A DNA stretch of 64,000 nt, taken from positions 744,001 through 808,000 of the forward strand of contig CAVTXH010000002.1 in the NCBI GenBank assembly GCA_963738625.1, given 5' to 3'. The DNA is from UBA7672 sp963738625 (GTDB lineage Bacteria; Pseudomonadota; Alphaproteobacteria; Caulobacterales; Hyphomonadaceae). The position numbers and the translations under genes were made by a program. A model generated the notes under the pieces. The model saw nothing but the letters and a program-made list of their open reading frames with translations. It did no database searches and had not been told where the DNA came from. Position 1 is the first letter of the stretch, and every line of letters starts with the position of its first letter. Shown piece by piece: positions 25,466-34,139 of the stretch.

Positions 25466-28081
25466 CTAGAAGATGCCGTCCTTCACTGTCAAATCCTGCT
25501 GCGGCTGTTGCGGCTGCTGGCTGGGGTCGACCGGTTGCGTCGAGGCGATATCCGCTCCCGGCACGGTCGAGGCGATCGGCTGCCCGTCCGGCGTCGAAGG
25601 CGCGGATTCGTCGCCGGCAGCGACGTTGGAGTAATCGACGCTGTACCCCTCTGACCCGCCGCCCGGCTGGCAAGCCTCCGTCGGGCCGCTGTCGACCTTG
25701 AAGGCCTCGAGGATCACCTCGCGCGAATTCGGCTGCGGCAGGCATCCGCTGTAGAGATCGACCTCCACCAGCTGCACGCCCGACGGAATGCGGAACGGCA
25801 GCGCCGGGCGGTCCTTGAGCGCCGCCAGCATGAAGTCGCGGAAGATCGGCGCGGCGACACGCCCGCCCGACTCGTTGTCGCCCATGTTCTTCGGCGTATC
25901 GAAGCCGACCCACACGCCGACCACCAGGTCCGGGCTGAAGCCCACGGTCCACGCATCGACATAGTTGTTGGTGGTTCCCGTCTTGCCCGCGACCGGCTTG
26001 CCGACCGAACGCGCGGTCTTCACCGTGCCCCACGCGTGCTCGACGGCGCCCTGGAGGATCGACACCATCTGGTAGGCCGTCACCGGGTCCATCAGCTGCT
26101 TGCGCTCGTCAGGCAGAGCCGGCGGCTGGAGGTTGTCCCGCCAGGCCGCTGAGCAGCCTTCGCACGGGCGCGCATCGGTCCGGTACACGGTCTCGCCGTA
26201 ACGGTTCTGCACTCGGTCGAACATCACGGGCCGAACTTCCTTGCCGCCGTTCACCACCTCTGCATACGCGGTCGCCATGCGCATCGGCGTCGTCTCGCCC
26301 GCGCCCAGCGCCATGGCTTCATAGGCGGGCAGCTTATCGTAGATGCCCATGCGTTCGCCGATCTCCGAAACCTTTTCGAGACCGACGTCGTTGGCCAGGC
26401 GCACCGTCATCGCGTTCTTCGACGTCTCCACGCCGAAGCGCAGCGTCGACAGGCCATAGAATTTCTCGGAGTAGTTGGACGGTTTGTAGCATTCCTTCTG
26501 CGTCGGATCGCACGACACGTAGGGCGCATCCAGCACGCGGCTCGACGGCGTCCAGCCATTCTCCAGCGCCGCCGCATAGACGAACGGCTTGAACGACGAT
26601 CCCGGCTGGCGCATCGCCTGGATGGCGCGGTTGAACTGGCTGCGCTGGAACGAATAGCCGCCTGTCATCGCAAGGATACGGCCTGTGTGCGGGTCCATCG
26701 CGACAAGCGCGCCCTGCAGGTTCGGAACCTGGCGCAGACGCCACGGCGCGTTGCCCGCAGGTTTTTTCGGCGCAGCGTAGTCGGTGATCACCTCCACGGT
26801 GACATCCGGCGCCGGATCGCGCGAGACGAAGATCACATCGCCCGTCTTGATGCCCGACCCCGATCCGCCCTCGCGCTTGAACGGCGCCGCCCATTTCACG
26901 TCATCGGCCGAAAGCGTTCCTGTGCCGCCATCGGCGAGGCCGAGCTTCACCCCGCCGCTGGTCGAACGCACCAGAGCGATGTGCCACGTATTGCCGCCGC
27001 CGGCGATTGCGGCCTTGCCGTCCTTGGAGTTGGCGAAGTCCTTCAGCTGGTTCTCGAAGTCTTCTTCCGGCTTGATGTTGCCGAGCGCGCCGCGCCAGCC
27101 ATGGCGGCGGTCATAGGTCTCGAGGCCGGCGCGCAGCGCTGTCTGCGCCACGAGCTGGAGGTTGGAGTCGAGCGTCGAGCGGATCGAAAGGCCGCCTTCG
27201 TAGAAGGCCTTCTGCGCGGCCTTCTCGTCGCCCATGCCGGCGAGCTTGCCTTCCTTGCCGAGCTTCAGGATCTCGCGGCGAAGCTCTTCGACGTAGTAGG
27301 CCGACGCCTGGTTCTCGTCCGTGTCGAGACGCTGCACGGTGGTCAGCGGTTCGGTCTTGGCTTTCTCGGCCGCAGCCTTGTCGACATAGCCGTTGACGAC
27401 CATGCGATCGATCACCCAGTTGCGGCGGTTCACCGCGGCATCGGGGTTCTCGTACGGGTTCACCTTGCCCGGGGCCTGCGGCAGCGACGCCAGCAGCGCG
27501 CACTCGGCCAGCGTGAGGTCGCCCAGCGACTTGCCGAAATAGTTCAGCGCCGCGGCGCCGACGCCATACGACCGGCCGCCGAGATAGATCTCGTTCATGT
27601 AGAGTTCGAGGATCTCGTCCTTGGTCAGCTTGTTCTCGATGCGCATGGCGAGCACCGCCTCGCGCACTTTGCGGTCGAGCGAACGCTCGGAGCCGACCAG
27701 CATGTTCTTCACCACCTGCTGGGTGATGGTCGAGCCGCCCGTCATGCGCTTGCCCATCAGCCCGTTCAGAACGGTGCCGCGGAACATGCCCCACAGGTTG
27801 ATGCCGGAGTGTTCGAAGAACGTCTTGTCCTCGGCCGAGATGAAGGCCTGGATCAGCGGATCGGGAAGCTCCTCGGAGGGAACATACACGCGGTGCTGCG
27901 TCGCGAACTCCGCCACCAGCCGTCCATCGCCCGCGTGCACGCGGCTCATGATCGGGGGCTCGTAGTTCGCCAGCTCGTCTTCGGACGGAAGATCGCGCGT
28001 CGCCCAGAAGAACCATCCGGTTCCTCCGATGAGGACCACTGCGGCGAATATCGCAACGCCGATCAGGACTTTCTTGATCAT
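25466..28081 (-). CDS. mrcA: penicillin-binding protein 1A, bifunctional
   Basis: 871 residues. N-terminal membrane anchor (VLIGVAIFAAVVLIGGTGW), then the GT51 glycosyltransferase with SAEDKTFFEHSGINLWGM and GGSTITQQVVKNML. An inserted OB-like region spans about residues 300-440, and the transpeptidase follows with SxxK in RQPGSSFKPFVY, SKN in ETSKNAMT and KTG in AGKTGTTNNYVDAW. It polymerises and crosslinks peptidoglycan in the periplasm. The C-terminal 60 residues are Pro/Gln/Ser-rich and probably disordered. In frame throughout. A terminator-like hairpin follows; 280 bp without a gene lies upstream before the amidase gene. Confidence 0.95.
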   Translation of the reverse strand: MIKKVLIGVAIFAAVVLIGGTGWFFWATRDLPSEDELANYEPPIMSRVHAGDGRLVAEFATQHRVYVPSEELPDPLIQAFISAEDKTFFEHSGINLWGMFRGTVLNGLMGKRMTGGSTITQQVVKNMLVGSERSLDRKVREAVLAMRIENKLTKDEILELYMNEIYLGGRSYGVGAAALNYFGKSLGDLTLAECALLASLPQAPGKVNPYENPDAAVNRRNWVIDRMVVNGYVDKAAAEKAKTEPLTTVQRLDTDENQASAYYVEELRREILKLGKEGKLAGMGDEKAAQKAFYEGGLSIRSTLDSNLQLVAQTALRAGLETYDRRHGWRGALGNIKPEEDFENQLKDFANSKDGKAAIAGGGNTWHIALVRSTSGGVKLGLADGGTGTLSADDVKWAAPFKREGGSGSGIKTGDVIFVSRDPAPDVTVEVITDYAAPKKPAGNAPWRLRQVPNLQGALVAMDPHTGRILAMTGGYSFQRSQFNRAIQAMRQPGSSFKPFVYAAALENGWTPSSRVLDAPYVSCDPTQKECYKPSNYSEKFYGLSTLRFGVETSKNAMTVRLANDVGLEKVSEIGERMGIYDKLPAYEAMALGAGETTPMRMATAYAEVVNGGKEVRPVMFDRVQNRYGETVYRTDARPCEGCSAAWRDNLQPPALPDERKQLMDPVTAYQMVSILQGAVEHAWGTVKTARSVGKPVAGKTGTTNNYVDAWTVGFSPDLVVGVWVGFDTPKNMGDNESGGRVAAPIFRDFMLAALKDRPALPFRIPSGVQLVEVDLYSGCLPQPNSREVILEAFKVDSGPTEACQPGGGSEGYSVDYSNVAAGDESAPSTPDGQPIASTVPGADIASTQPVDPSQQPQQPQQDLTVKDGIF

Positions 28082-28345
28082 GTCTCACCGGTTGGGGGCC
28101 ACGGGGGGCCGGAAGCTGCCGAAGTGGCCGGACTCTACGGATGCGGATCGGGTCCGGAATCACCGATCAATACGGTGACTTTATGGCGTGAAAACGCGCC
28201 GTAACAGGCCAAATCCGCGTTAAACTCAGCCCATCTTCGTGAAGCATTTGTTTACGGCTGCGACGGGCCGTCGCTCGCGCCTAAACGCCCGTTCGGCGAA
28301 TACGCCTGCACGGGATTTGTTGCCTTTGCGGAACTAGTTCGGCCG

Positions 28346-28362
28346 GGGCGGGCGCCCCGCCC
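28346..28362. terminator. short GC hairpin at the end of the amidase gene
   Basis: Stem GGGCGGG/CCCGCCC with a 3-nt loop, immediately at the amidase stop codon on the minus strand. No T-run follows, so function as a terminator is uncertain. Confidence 0.35.
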
Positions 28363-29534
28363 TATTTCGCCGCCAGCAGCTTCGCCTGGCTGTCGAAGAA
28401 ACTGTCGATGGCGCGCGCCACGCCCTCCACCAGCTTCCGCCGTTTCGACGCCGACACTAGCATCGCCGCGTCCTGGTCGTTGGTGATGAAGCCCATCTCC
28501 AGCAGCACGGCCGGCACGTCAGGGCTCAGCAGCACATAGAAGCCCTGCTTCCGGTGCGCATTCTCCAGCGCCGGCCAGCCCGCTTCCGCCAGCGCCGGAA
28601 CCAGCGTCTGGGCGAACCGCGCCGACTGGTTCTTGGTCTCGCGCTGCACCAGGTCGGCCAGGATCTGGTTCACCTGCTGCGGCCGCGAGGAATCCACCTC
28701 CACCGCCAGCACCCAGTCGTTCTTGTGCCGCGCCGCCTCCACCCGCTTCTCGCCTTCGGGCGAGAGCGTGTAGACCGACGCCCCGCGCGTTTCCGCCTTC
28801 GGGCCGGCGTCCGCATGCAGCGCGATGAACAGGTCGGCGCCCAGTGTCCGCGCCTTGGTGACGCGGTCTTCCAGCTCGATGAACACGTCGGTCGAGCGCG
28901 TCAGCGCCACGTCATAGCGCTCGGACTTGAGCAGCACATCGCGCAGCGCCGTCGCCACGCCCAGCGTCACGTCCTTCTCGAGCAGTCCGAACTTGGAGCT
29001 CGCCCCCGGATCCTTCCCGCCATGGCCCGGGTCGATGACGATCAGCGGCTTGCGCACCTGCCTTTGCGCCGCCGGCTGCGGCCCGGCCTTGTCGCCGGTC
29101 GCACTGGCCGCGAACGCATCCAGCGTCGCCGCCTCGAGGTCGATCACGATGCGATAGGTCTTGTCGCTCTCTGTCGGCGACAGCAAGAACTCGCGGCTCA
29201 CCACCGCTGGCTTGGCGAGGTCCAGCACGAGCCGCGACGTGCTCGCCGTGTTCTGCGCGAAACGATAGCCGGCGACCACGCCCCCGCCCTGGCCCATTCC
29301 GGATTCCGCCGTCAGCCCGTCGATCGACCAGCGCACTCTGGGTAGGTCGATGACGATCCGCTGCGTGCCCGCCGCCAGCAGGAAGATGTGATACTTCAGC
29401 GGCGCATCGCTATCGACCACCACCCGCGTCTTTTCGGCCGTCCCGCCGAAGCGCACGTCGGTGATGCGCGCAGGCGTGTCCGCCCAGGCAGGCGCAAGCC
29501 CGGCAAGCAACAAGGAGAGGAGCAATACCCGCAC
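28362..29534 (-). CDS. amiC: N-acetylmuramoyl-L-alanine amidase, AmiC type
   Basis: 390 residues with signal peptide (MRVLLLSLLLAGLAPAWA). Residues 20-150 look like an AMIN domain that targets septal peptidoglycan (PARITDVRFGGTAEKTRVVV). The catalytic amidase_3 domain at 165-385 has zinc ligands in IDPGHGGKDPG, LLEKDV and FIALHADAG, and the catalytic Glu in VLLEMGFITN. It cleaves the amide bond between MurNAc and the stem peptide during daughter-cell separation. GTG 29534 is the start given by the signal peptide. It is upstream of mrcA on the same strand with 280 bp between, so it may have a separate promoter. Confidence 0.92.
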   Translation of the reverse strand: MRVLLLSLLLAGLAPAWADTPARITDVRFGGTAEKTRVVVDSDAPLKYHIFLLAAGTQRIVIDLPRVRWSIDGLTAESGMGQGGGVVAGYRFAQNTASTSRLVLDLAKPAVVSREFLLSPTESDKTYRIVIDLEAATLDAFAASATGDKAGPQPAAQRQVRKPLIVIDPGHGGKDPGASSKFGLLEKDVTLGVATALRDVLLKSERYDVALTRSTDVFIELEDRVTKARTLGADLFIALHADAGPKAETRGASVYTLSPEGEKRVEAARHKNDWVLAVEVDSSRPQQVNQILADLVQRETKNQSARFAQTLVPALAEAGWPALENAHRKQGFYVLLSPDVPAVLLEMGFITNDQDAAMLVSASKRRKLVEGVARAIDSFFDSQAKLLAAK

Positions 29535-29776
29535 GACCCGCGCCCACTTTCGTCCGGCCTAAGCCTCAATGCGTTTTCAGGGCCTTCTGGCCCGGTGCTT
29601 AAGGCTTACCCCGCGTGCGTTAACCGTTGGTTCAGAGCCTGTGTGCCTGCGGAGCCAGCACGAAACCCCGCCATTACGCCTTTCTGACAACGGGTTCTCG
29701 ACTCCCGCCTCGATTTCCGCTGTTCTACGCCCCGGTGGCGCTGGCGGGGTGCGTAAGAATTAGAGTGACGCCCGCC

Positions 29777-30265
29777 ATGAAAGCCGCATTTTCGAAGCCC
29801 GCCCTCGCCGCGGCCATTTCCGCCGCTCTCTTTGCCGCGGCCTGCGCCTCAGCGCCTCTGACCATCGACGACAACATGATCATCCCAGGCGAACGCGTCG
29901 GCGAAGTCGAGCTCGGCATGCCGCTCTCGACCCTCATGGCCCTCAAGGGCGCGCCGCTCACCACCACGCCGATCAAGGACACAAAGGCGACGACCTACAC
30001 CTTCCAGGGCCTCACCATAGCGGCCGACGATAAGGTCTATTGGATTATCGCCACAAGCCCGACCTTCCACACCAGCGGCGGCGTCGCCCCCGGCGTCGAG
30101 CAGATCTTCGCTCGCGCCGCATTCGGAAGGCCGAAATGCGTGGTGACGAAGGATGTCGTGACGGCCTACGACTACGGCAACATCTACTTCGAGGCCGACA
30201 ATGTCAGCGGCAAGGTCACCCAGGTCGGCATCCTGAAGTCGACGCCGACATGTAGAGGCGGCTGA
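29777..30265 (+). CDS. putative lipoprotein, unknown function
   Basis: 162 residues from ATG 29777. The N-terminus is a lipoprotein-like signal (ALAAAISAALFAAACASAP). The mature part starts with a conserved-looking GERVGEVELGMPLSTLMALKG motif, reminiscent of BamE/SmpA-like small outer-membrane lipoproteins where a hydrolase-free beta-alpha fold follows such an entry; similarity is only suggestive. Two later cysteines (GRPKCVV and TPTC) might pair. Followed by the 30285-30403 repeat. Divergent from the amiC gene. Confidence 0.6.
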   Translation: MKAAFSKPALAAAISAALFAAACASAPLTIDDNMIIPGERVGEVELGMPLSTLMALKGAPLTTTPIKDTKATTYTFQGLTIAADDKVYWIIATSPTFHTSGGVAPGVEQIFARAAFGRPKCVVTKDVVTAYDYGNIYFEADNVSGKVTQVGILKSTPTCRGG

Positions 30266-30284
30266 GGCTAGGCCCAAAAAACGC

Positions 30285-30403
30285 AGGCTGCATAAGCGAA
30301 GCGCAATGCACCTTAGCGCAACAATCGCCGGCCTTCCGATTGAACTGCAAACGCCGCATCATGCTGCTCCAAAGAGGTGCATTGCGCTTCGCTAATGCAC
30401 CCT
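30285..30403. repeat. 119-bp element with 29-bp inverted terminal repeats
   Basis: The ends (30285-30313 and 30375-30403) are inverted copies differing at two positions; the shared core is AGCGAAGCGCAATGCACCT. The 61-bp centre has no ORF. It lies between a plus-strand lipoprotein gene and the minus-strand toxin gene stop. The layout matches a MITE- or BIME-like (paired REP) repeat and would fold into a long hairpin, so it may also end transcription from both sides. Confidence 0.75.
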
Positions 30404-30410
30404 ACGCAGA

Positions 30411-30800
30411 TCATGGCGGCAACGCTGCCGCGACATCGGTCTTTGCGAAATCCTCGCCGGCGAACACCAGCGGGCATTGCCGCTCCATCGCCAACGCATA
30501 CGCGAAGCAGTCTGCGAAATTCAGTCCGGCCGGATGCACGCCTTTACCCCATCGGTCGTATGCGTCGGCGACGGCGCGTGCCGTGTCGGCGGTGACGGGG
30601 ACGACTTCGATGGTCAGCGATGTCAGGAAATTGGCGACGGCGTCGCCGATACCCCTACGCCGGGACACAATCAGTGTTTCAGCGAGCGTGCTTGCCGAGA
30701 TTGCCAGGATGCTTGCCGACGAGATGCGCGTCTGGATATCGGCCCAGCCCGGTTCGCGGAGCGCCCTTGCCAGGATGGCCGACGTGTCGACCACGATCAT
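30411..30800 (-). CDS. vapC: PIN-domain VapC-like toxin
   Basis: 129 residues. The PIN ribonuclease core is clear: MIVVDTSAILARAL with the first Asp, a middle Glu in ASTLAETLIV, and the second acidic cluster in GLNFADCFAYALA with PLVFAGEDFAKTD near the end. VapC toxins cleave tRNA or rRNA to arrest translation. Its start overlaps the antitoxin gene by 4 bp (ATGA), the standard coupling. Residues for metal binding are intact, so it is probably functional. Confidence 0.9.
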   Translation of the reverse strand: MIVVDTSAILARALREPGWADIQTRISSASILAISASTLAETLIVSRRRGIGDAVANFLTSLTIEVVPVTADTARAVADAYDRWGKGVHPAGLNFADCFAYALAMERQCPLVFAGEDFAKTDVAAALPP

Positions 30801-31069
30801 TTCGGCAGGCCGAACTCGTCATAAAGGAAGTCGGCGGAACAGGCGGCATCCGGTCCAGGCAAGGGAGGATTCTTTCGCAGGGCTTCGTCGAGATTGGCGA
30901 ATGCCTTCCTGCGCTTCTCACGCAGCTCTTCCGGGCTAAGTACAGTCTTCACCGCTCTTATCTCCACCACAGGCTTGTCGTGGCGGGTAAGGACGATTTC
31001 CTCTCCCCCTTCCGCCCGGCGAACCAGATCCGTCAGCTGTGCTTTCGCGTCAGTGACTGAAATGCGCAT
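30797..31069 (-). CDS. vapB: Phd/YefM-like antitoxin
   Basis: 90 residues. It begins with the Phd/YefM N-terminus (MRISVTDAKAQLTDLVRRAE, then EEIVLTRHDKPVVEI), a DNA-binding dimer fold, and ends with a basic-acidic toxin-wrapping tail (FLYDEFGLPK). GGAGG precedes the ATG. It neutralises the PIN toxin downstream and should repress the operon by binding the palindrome at 31089-31099. Strictly the fold is Phd-type, although paired with a VapC toxin, so the symbol vapB is functional. Confidence 0.88.
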   Translation of the reverse strand: MRISVTDAKAQLTDLVRRAEGGEEIVLTRHDKPVVEIRAVKTVLSPEELREKRRKAFANLDEALRKNPPLPGPDAACSADFLYDEFGLPK

Positions 31070-31088
31070 CGCGGCCTCCTGGATACAT

Positions 31089-31111
31089 AATGGTCCATTT
31101 AATGGTCCGTT
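31089..31111. promoter_or_regulatory. probable toxin-antitoxin operator
   Basis: AATGG-T-CCATT (31089-31099) is a perfect palindrome around one base; a second near-copy AATGGTCCGTT begins 12 bp later. It lies 20 bp before the antitoxin start, where a Phd-type antitoxin would bind. Confidence 0.6.
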
Positions 31112-31556
31112 TCAAGAATCTGGCTTCATGCGCGCAGAAATGGATGACGTGCCCAGCTATCAATCAAAAATCCTCAACGAATCAGCACTGTGCTTTAACC
31201 CCGCGGCCATGCGTGCTGTGGATAATTGAGGTTTCGGTTCCAATCTTCTTCCTTTCCTCACCCAATTTGTGCATGGTGAGTCCGTGGTCTGTCTGACACG
31301 GCAGGCCTGCGCGCCTATCGCGACGGATTTTCGAAAATTTCGAAGTCGTAGAGGGCGCTAGCCGGTTTCGAGCGTATTCTCGGGGGTTTGCGGTCACGCT
31401 GCTCCCATGGTCAGGACATTATGAACGCGTCTTCGCGAGTTTCAGTCGGTCTGACCGGACGCCGAGGCCCCACCCCTATCGCTGCTTTCACGTCCCATTC
31501 GCGGGCTGTGGCCGCGCTTTCGCGCGCCGCCCGCATCACCAAAGAGGTTCTACTAC
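31112..31556 (+). other. long leader region before RNase E
   Basis: About 445 bp without a convincing gene. RNase E mRNAs in other bacteria have long 5' leaders that the enzyme itself binds to control its level; that this region acts the same way is inference. Visible are a pyrimidine-rich stretch near 31239-31260, a TTCGAA-type self-complementary stretch near 31330-31345, and an open frame from ATG 31421 that runs into rne out of frame and looks like a shadow. Confidence 0.3.
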
Positions 31557-34025
31557 ATGAGCAAGCTCATGCTGATCGACGCCAGCCAACCCGAGGAAAC
31601 TCGGGTGGCGGTGGTCGCCAACGGCCAGATTGAGGATTTCGACTTCGAAGCCAGGAACAAACGCCAGCTTCGCGGAAACATCTATCTCGCCAAGATTACC
31701 CGGGTCGAACCCTCGCTCCAGGCTGCGTTCGTCGACTATGGCGGCAACCGCCATGGCTTCCTCGCCTTTTCCGAGATCCACCCCGACTATTACCAGATCC
31801 CAAAGGAAGACCGCGAAGCGCTTCTCGCTGAAGCCGAGCAGGAAGAAGCCGCCGAGTCCGACAGCGAGGACGAAGACGCCGAAGAGGCGGACGAGCGCAA
31901 GTCGAACCGCCGCAACGCCCTCTTCCAGCGCAAGTACAAGATCCAGGAAGTGATCCGCCGCCGGCAGGTCCTGCTGGTCCAGGTCGTCAAGGAAGAGCGC
32001 GGCAACAAGGGCGCCGCCCTCACCACCTACCTCTCCCTCGCCGGCCGCTATTGCGTGCTGATGCCCAACACGTCGCGCGGCGGCGGCATCTCCCGCAAGA
32101 TCACCAACGCCAACGACCGCAAGCGCCTCAAGGCCATCACCTCGGAGTTTGAGGTTCCGCGCGGCGCCGGCCTCATCGTCCGCACCGCGGGCGCCAAGCG
32201 CACCAAGAACGAGATCAGCCGCGACTTCGAATACCTCACCAAGCTCTGGCAGCAGATCGTCGGCAAGACGATGGAATCCATGGCGCCCGCCCTCATCCAC
32301 GAGGAAGGCCACCTTGTCCTCCGCGCCGTCCGCGACCTCTACGACAAGGATGTCGAGCGCATCATCGTCGAGGGCGACGAGGCCTACAACGAAGCCAAGA
32401 CCTTTGTCCGGATGCTGATGCCTGCGCACGCCCGCAAAGTCGTGCAGCACGAGGAATCCCCGCCGCTGTTCGTGCAGACCGGCATTGAGGACCAGCTCGA
32501 AGGCATCTTCTCGCCGACCGTGCAGCTACCCTCCGGCGGCTACATCGTCATCAACCAGACCGAAGCTCTGGTCGCCATCGACGTAAACTCCGGCAAGGCG
32601 ACGCGCGAGCGCAATGTCGAAGCCACCGCCCTCAAGACCAACCTTGAAGCCGCTGCCGAAGCCTGCCGCCAGATGCGGCTGCGCGACCTGGCCGGCCTTG
32701 TCGTCATCGACTTCATCGACATGGAGGACAACAAGAACAACCGCGCTGTCGAAAAGAAGATGAAAGACTGCCTGAAGATCGACCGGGCGCGGGTTCAGAC
32801 CGGCCGGATTTCGCAGTTCGGCCTCTTCGAAATCTCGCGGCAGCGCCGCCGCGCCGGCGTGCTCGAACTCTCGTCCGAGCCCTGCGACCATTGCGGCGGC
32901 ACGGGCCGGACGCGTTCCATCGAGAGCGCGGCAATCCAGCTCCTGCGCACCATCGAGGCCCGCGCGGCCGACGACCGGGTCGAGACTGTCCACATCTCGG
33001 CGGCGGCCGACGTCGCACTCTACCTCCTCAATGAGAAGCGGGGCGCAATCGCCGGCATCGAGCTGGACAGCCACGTCAGCGTCCGCATCGAGGCCGACGA
33101 AGACCTCAAGATAGGCGAGTTCACCATCGAGGGTCGCGCGAGCGGCGAAGTCGTGCCCTACAAGCCGATGCAGCCTATCGACCTCCGCAAGCTCAAACCC
33201 CTGCCCCCGCCGGGACCGGACGAGATCGAAGAGGAAGAAGAGGAAATCCTCGAAGATTCCGAGGAATCCGACGAGGACGAAGACGAGGATCGCGACCACG
33301 ACCATGCGCATCCGCGCCGCGCCGCGCGTCGCGGCGACGAAGACGCCGCGCGTGACGACGCAGGTGAAGAAGCTGGTGACGCTGGTGACGATGCTGGCGA
33401 CGACGGCGACAGCCGCCGTGGCCGCAGGGGCCGCAGGGGCGGCAAGCGCCGTGGCCGCAGCGGAAGCCGCGACACCGGCGTCGAAATCGCCGACAGCGCC
33501 CGCGAAAGCGCCAGCAGCGAGCGCGACGACAGCGCCCGCCGCGGCAGTCGCCGCCGTCGCCGTGGAGGCCGCGACCGCGGCCGGGGCGAGCCCAACCGCA
33601 CGCCGGACATCGCCGCCGACGGCGGCGAGATGCTGGACGCCATCGCCAGCGCTCCCTTCCTCGCCCTCGCCGCCGCAGCACCTGAAGCCGACGAGCCGGA
33701 GGATGCCTCCAGCCACGCTCCGCCGGCCGCCGAAACGTTCGCGGAACCCGCCGAAACCCGGCGGCCTGAACCGGCCTACGAGCCCGAGGAAACCCCCGCC
33801 GAGCCCGCCCCCGGGCCCGCTGAAGCCGCCGAGCCCGAACACGAAATCGCCGCAAGCCGGGAAGAGGCTCGACCCGTCGAGTCCGCCCCCGAGGAGCCGC
33901 GCGTTGAAGCCGAGCCAGCCGAAACCCGGCGCCATCCCATTCACGGGACAGCCGAGGAACCCGAACCCGTCGCTGAGAAAGCCCCTCGCAAGATGGGCTG
34001 GTGGAGCCGCCGCAAGACGGGCTGA
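31557..34025 (+). CDS. rne: ribonuclease E
   Basis: 822 residues. Endoribonuclease core of the degradosome and rRNA/tRNA processing. The S1 domain (about 35-175) carries an acidic insert of alternating Glu and Asp near residues 90-110, usual in alphaproteobacteria. The DNase I-like catalytic part has VAIDVNSGKATRE with D342 and FIDFIDMED, and the Zn-link is CDHCGGTG (C443, C446). Residues 555-800 are low-complexity acidic then Arg-rich scaffold. The very end, KMGWWSRRKTG, contains a GWW motif, which in Caulobacter RNase E docks polynucleotide phosphorylase. ATG 31557 follows AAAGAGG. Confidence 0.96.
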   Translation: MSKLMLIDASQPEETRVAVVANGQIEDFDFEARNKRQLRGNIYLAKITRVEPSLQAAFVDYGGNRHGFLAFSEIHPDYYQIPKEDREALLAEAEQEEAAESDSEDEDAEEADERKSNRRNALFQRKYKIQEVIRRRQVLLVQVVKEERGNKGAALTTYLSLAGRYCVLMPNTSRGGGISRKITNANDRKRLKAITSEFEVPRGAGLIVRTAGAKRTKNEISRDFEYLTKLWQQIVGKTMESMAPALIHEEGHLVLRAVRDLYDKDVERIIVEGDEAYNEAKTFVRMLMPAHARKVVQHEESPPLFVQTGIEDQLEGIFSPTVQLPSGGYIVINQTEALVAIDVNSGKATRERNVEATALKTNLEAAAEACRQMRLRDLAGLVVIDFIDMEDNKNNRAVEKKMKDCLKIDRARVQTGRISQFGLFEISRQRRRAGVLELSSEPCDHCGGTGRTRSIESAAIQLLRTIEARAADDRVETVHISAAADVALYLLNEKRGAIAGIELDSHVSVRIEADEDLKIGEFTIEGRASGEVVPYKPMQPIDLRKLKPLPPPGPDEIEEEEEEILEDSEESDEDEDEDRDHDHAHPRRAARRGDEDAARDDAGEEAGDAGDDAGDDGDSRRGRRGRRGGKRRGRSGSRDTGVEIADSARESASSERDDSARRGSRRRRRGGRDRGRGEPNRTPDIAADGGEMLDAIASAPFLALAAAAPEADEPEDASSHAPPAAETFAEPAETRRPEPAYEPEETPAEPAPGPAEAAEPEHEIAASREEARPVESAPEEPRVEAEPAETRRHPIHGTAEEPEPVAEKAPRKMGWWSRRKTG

Positions 34026-34139
34026 CGCCCTGTACGCTGCAGCTTTGTACGCCGCAGCCCTGTACCCCGGCATTGCTTATGCGCGGCCGGGAACTAGGTT
34101 TGCCCGGCCGGCCACAGCCGGATCCAAGGAGGCGTCGTG

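Noticed and set aside
26687..28204. 505-residue plus-strand frame opposite mrcA
   Set aside because: Complementary to PBP1A catalytic domains and lacks any family signature.
31421..31633. Leader peptide or small gene before rne
   Set aside because: It runs out of frame into rne, has no ribosome site and its start coincides with low-complexity codons; treated as a shadow.
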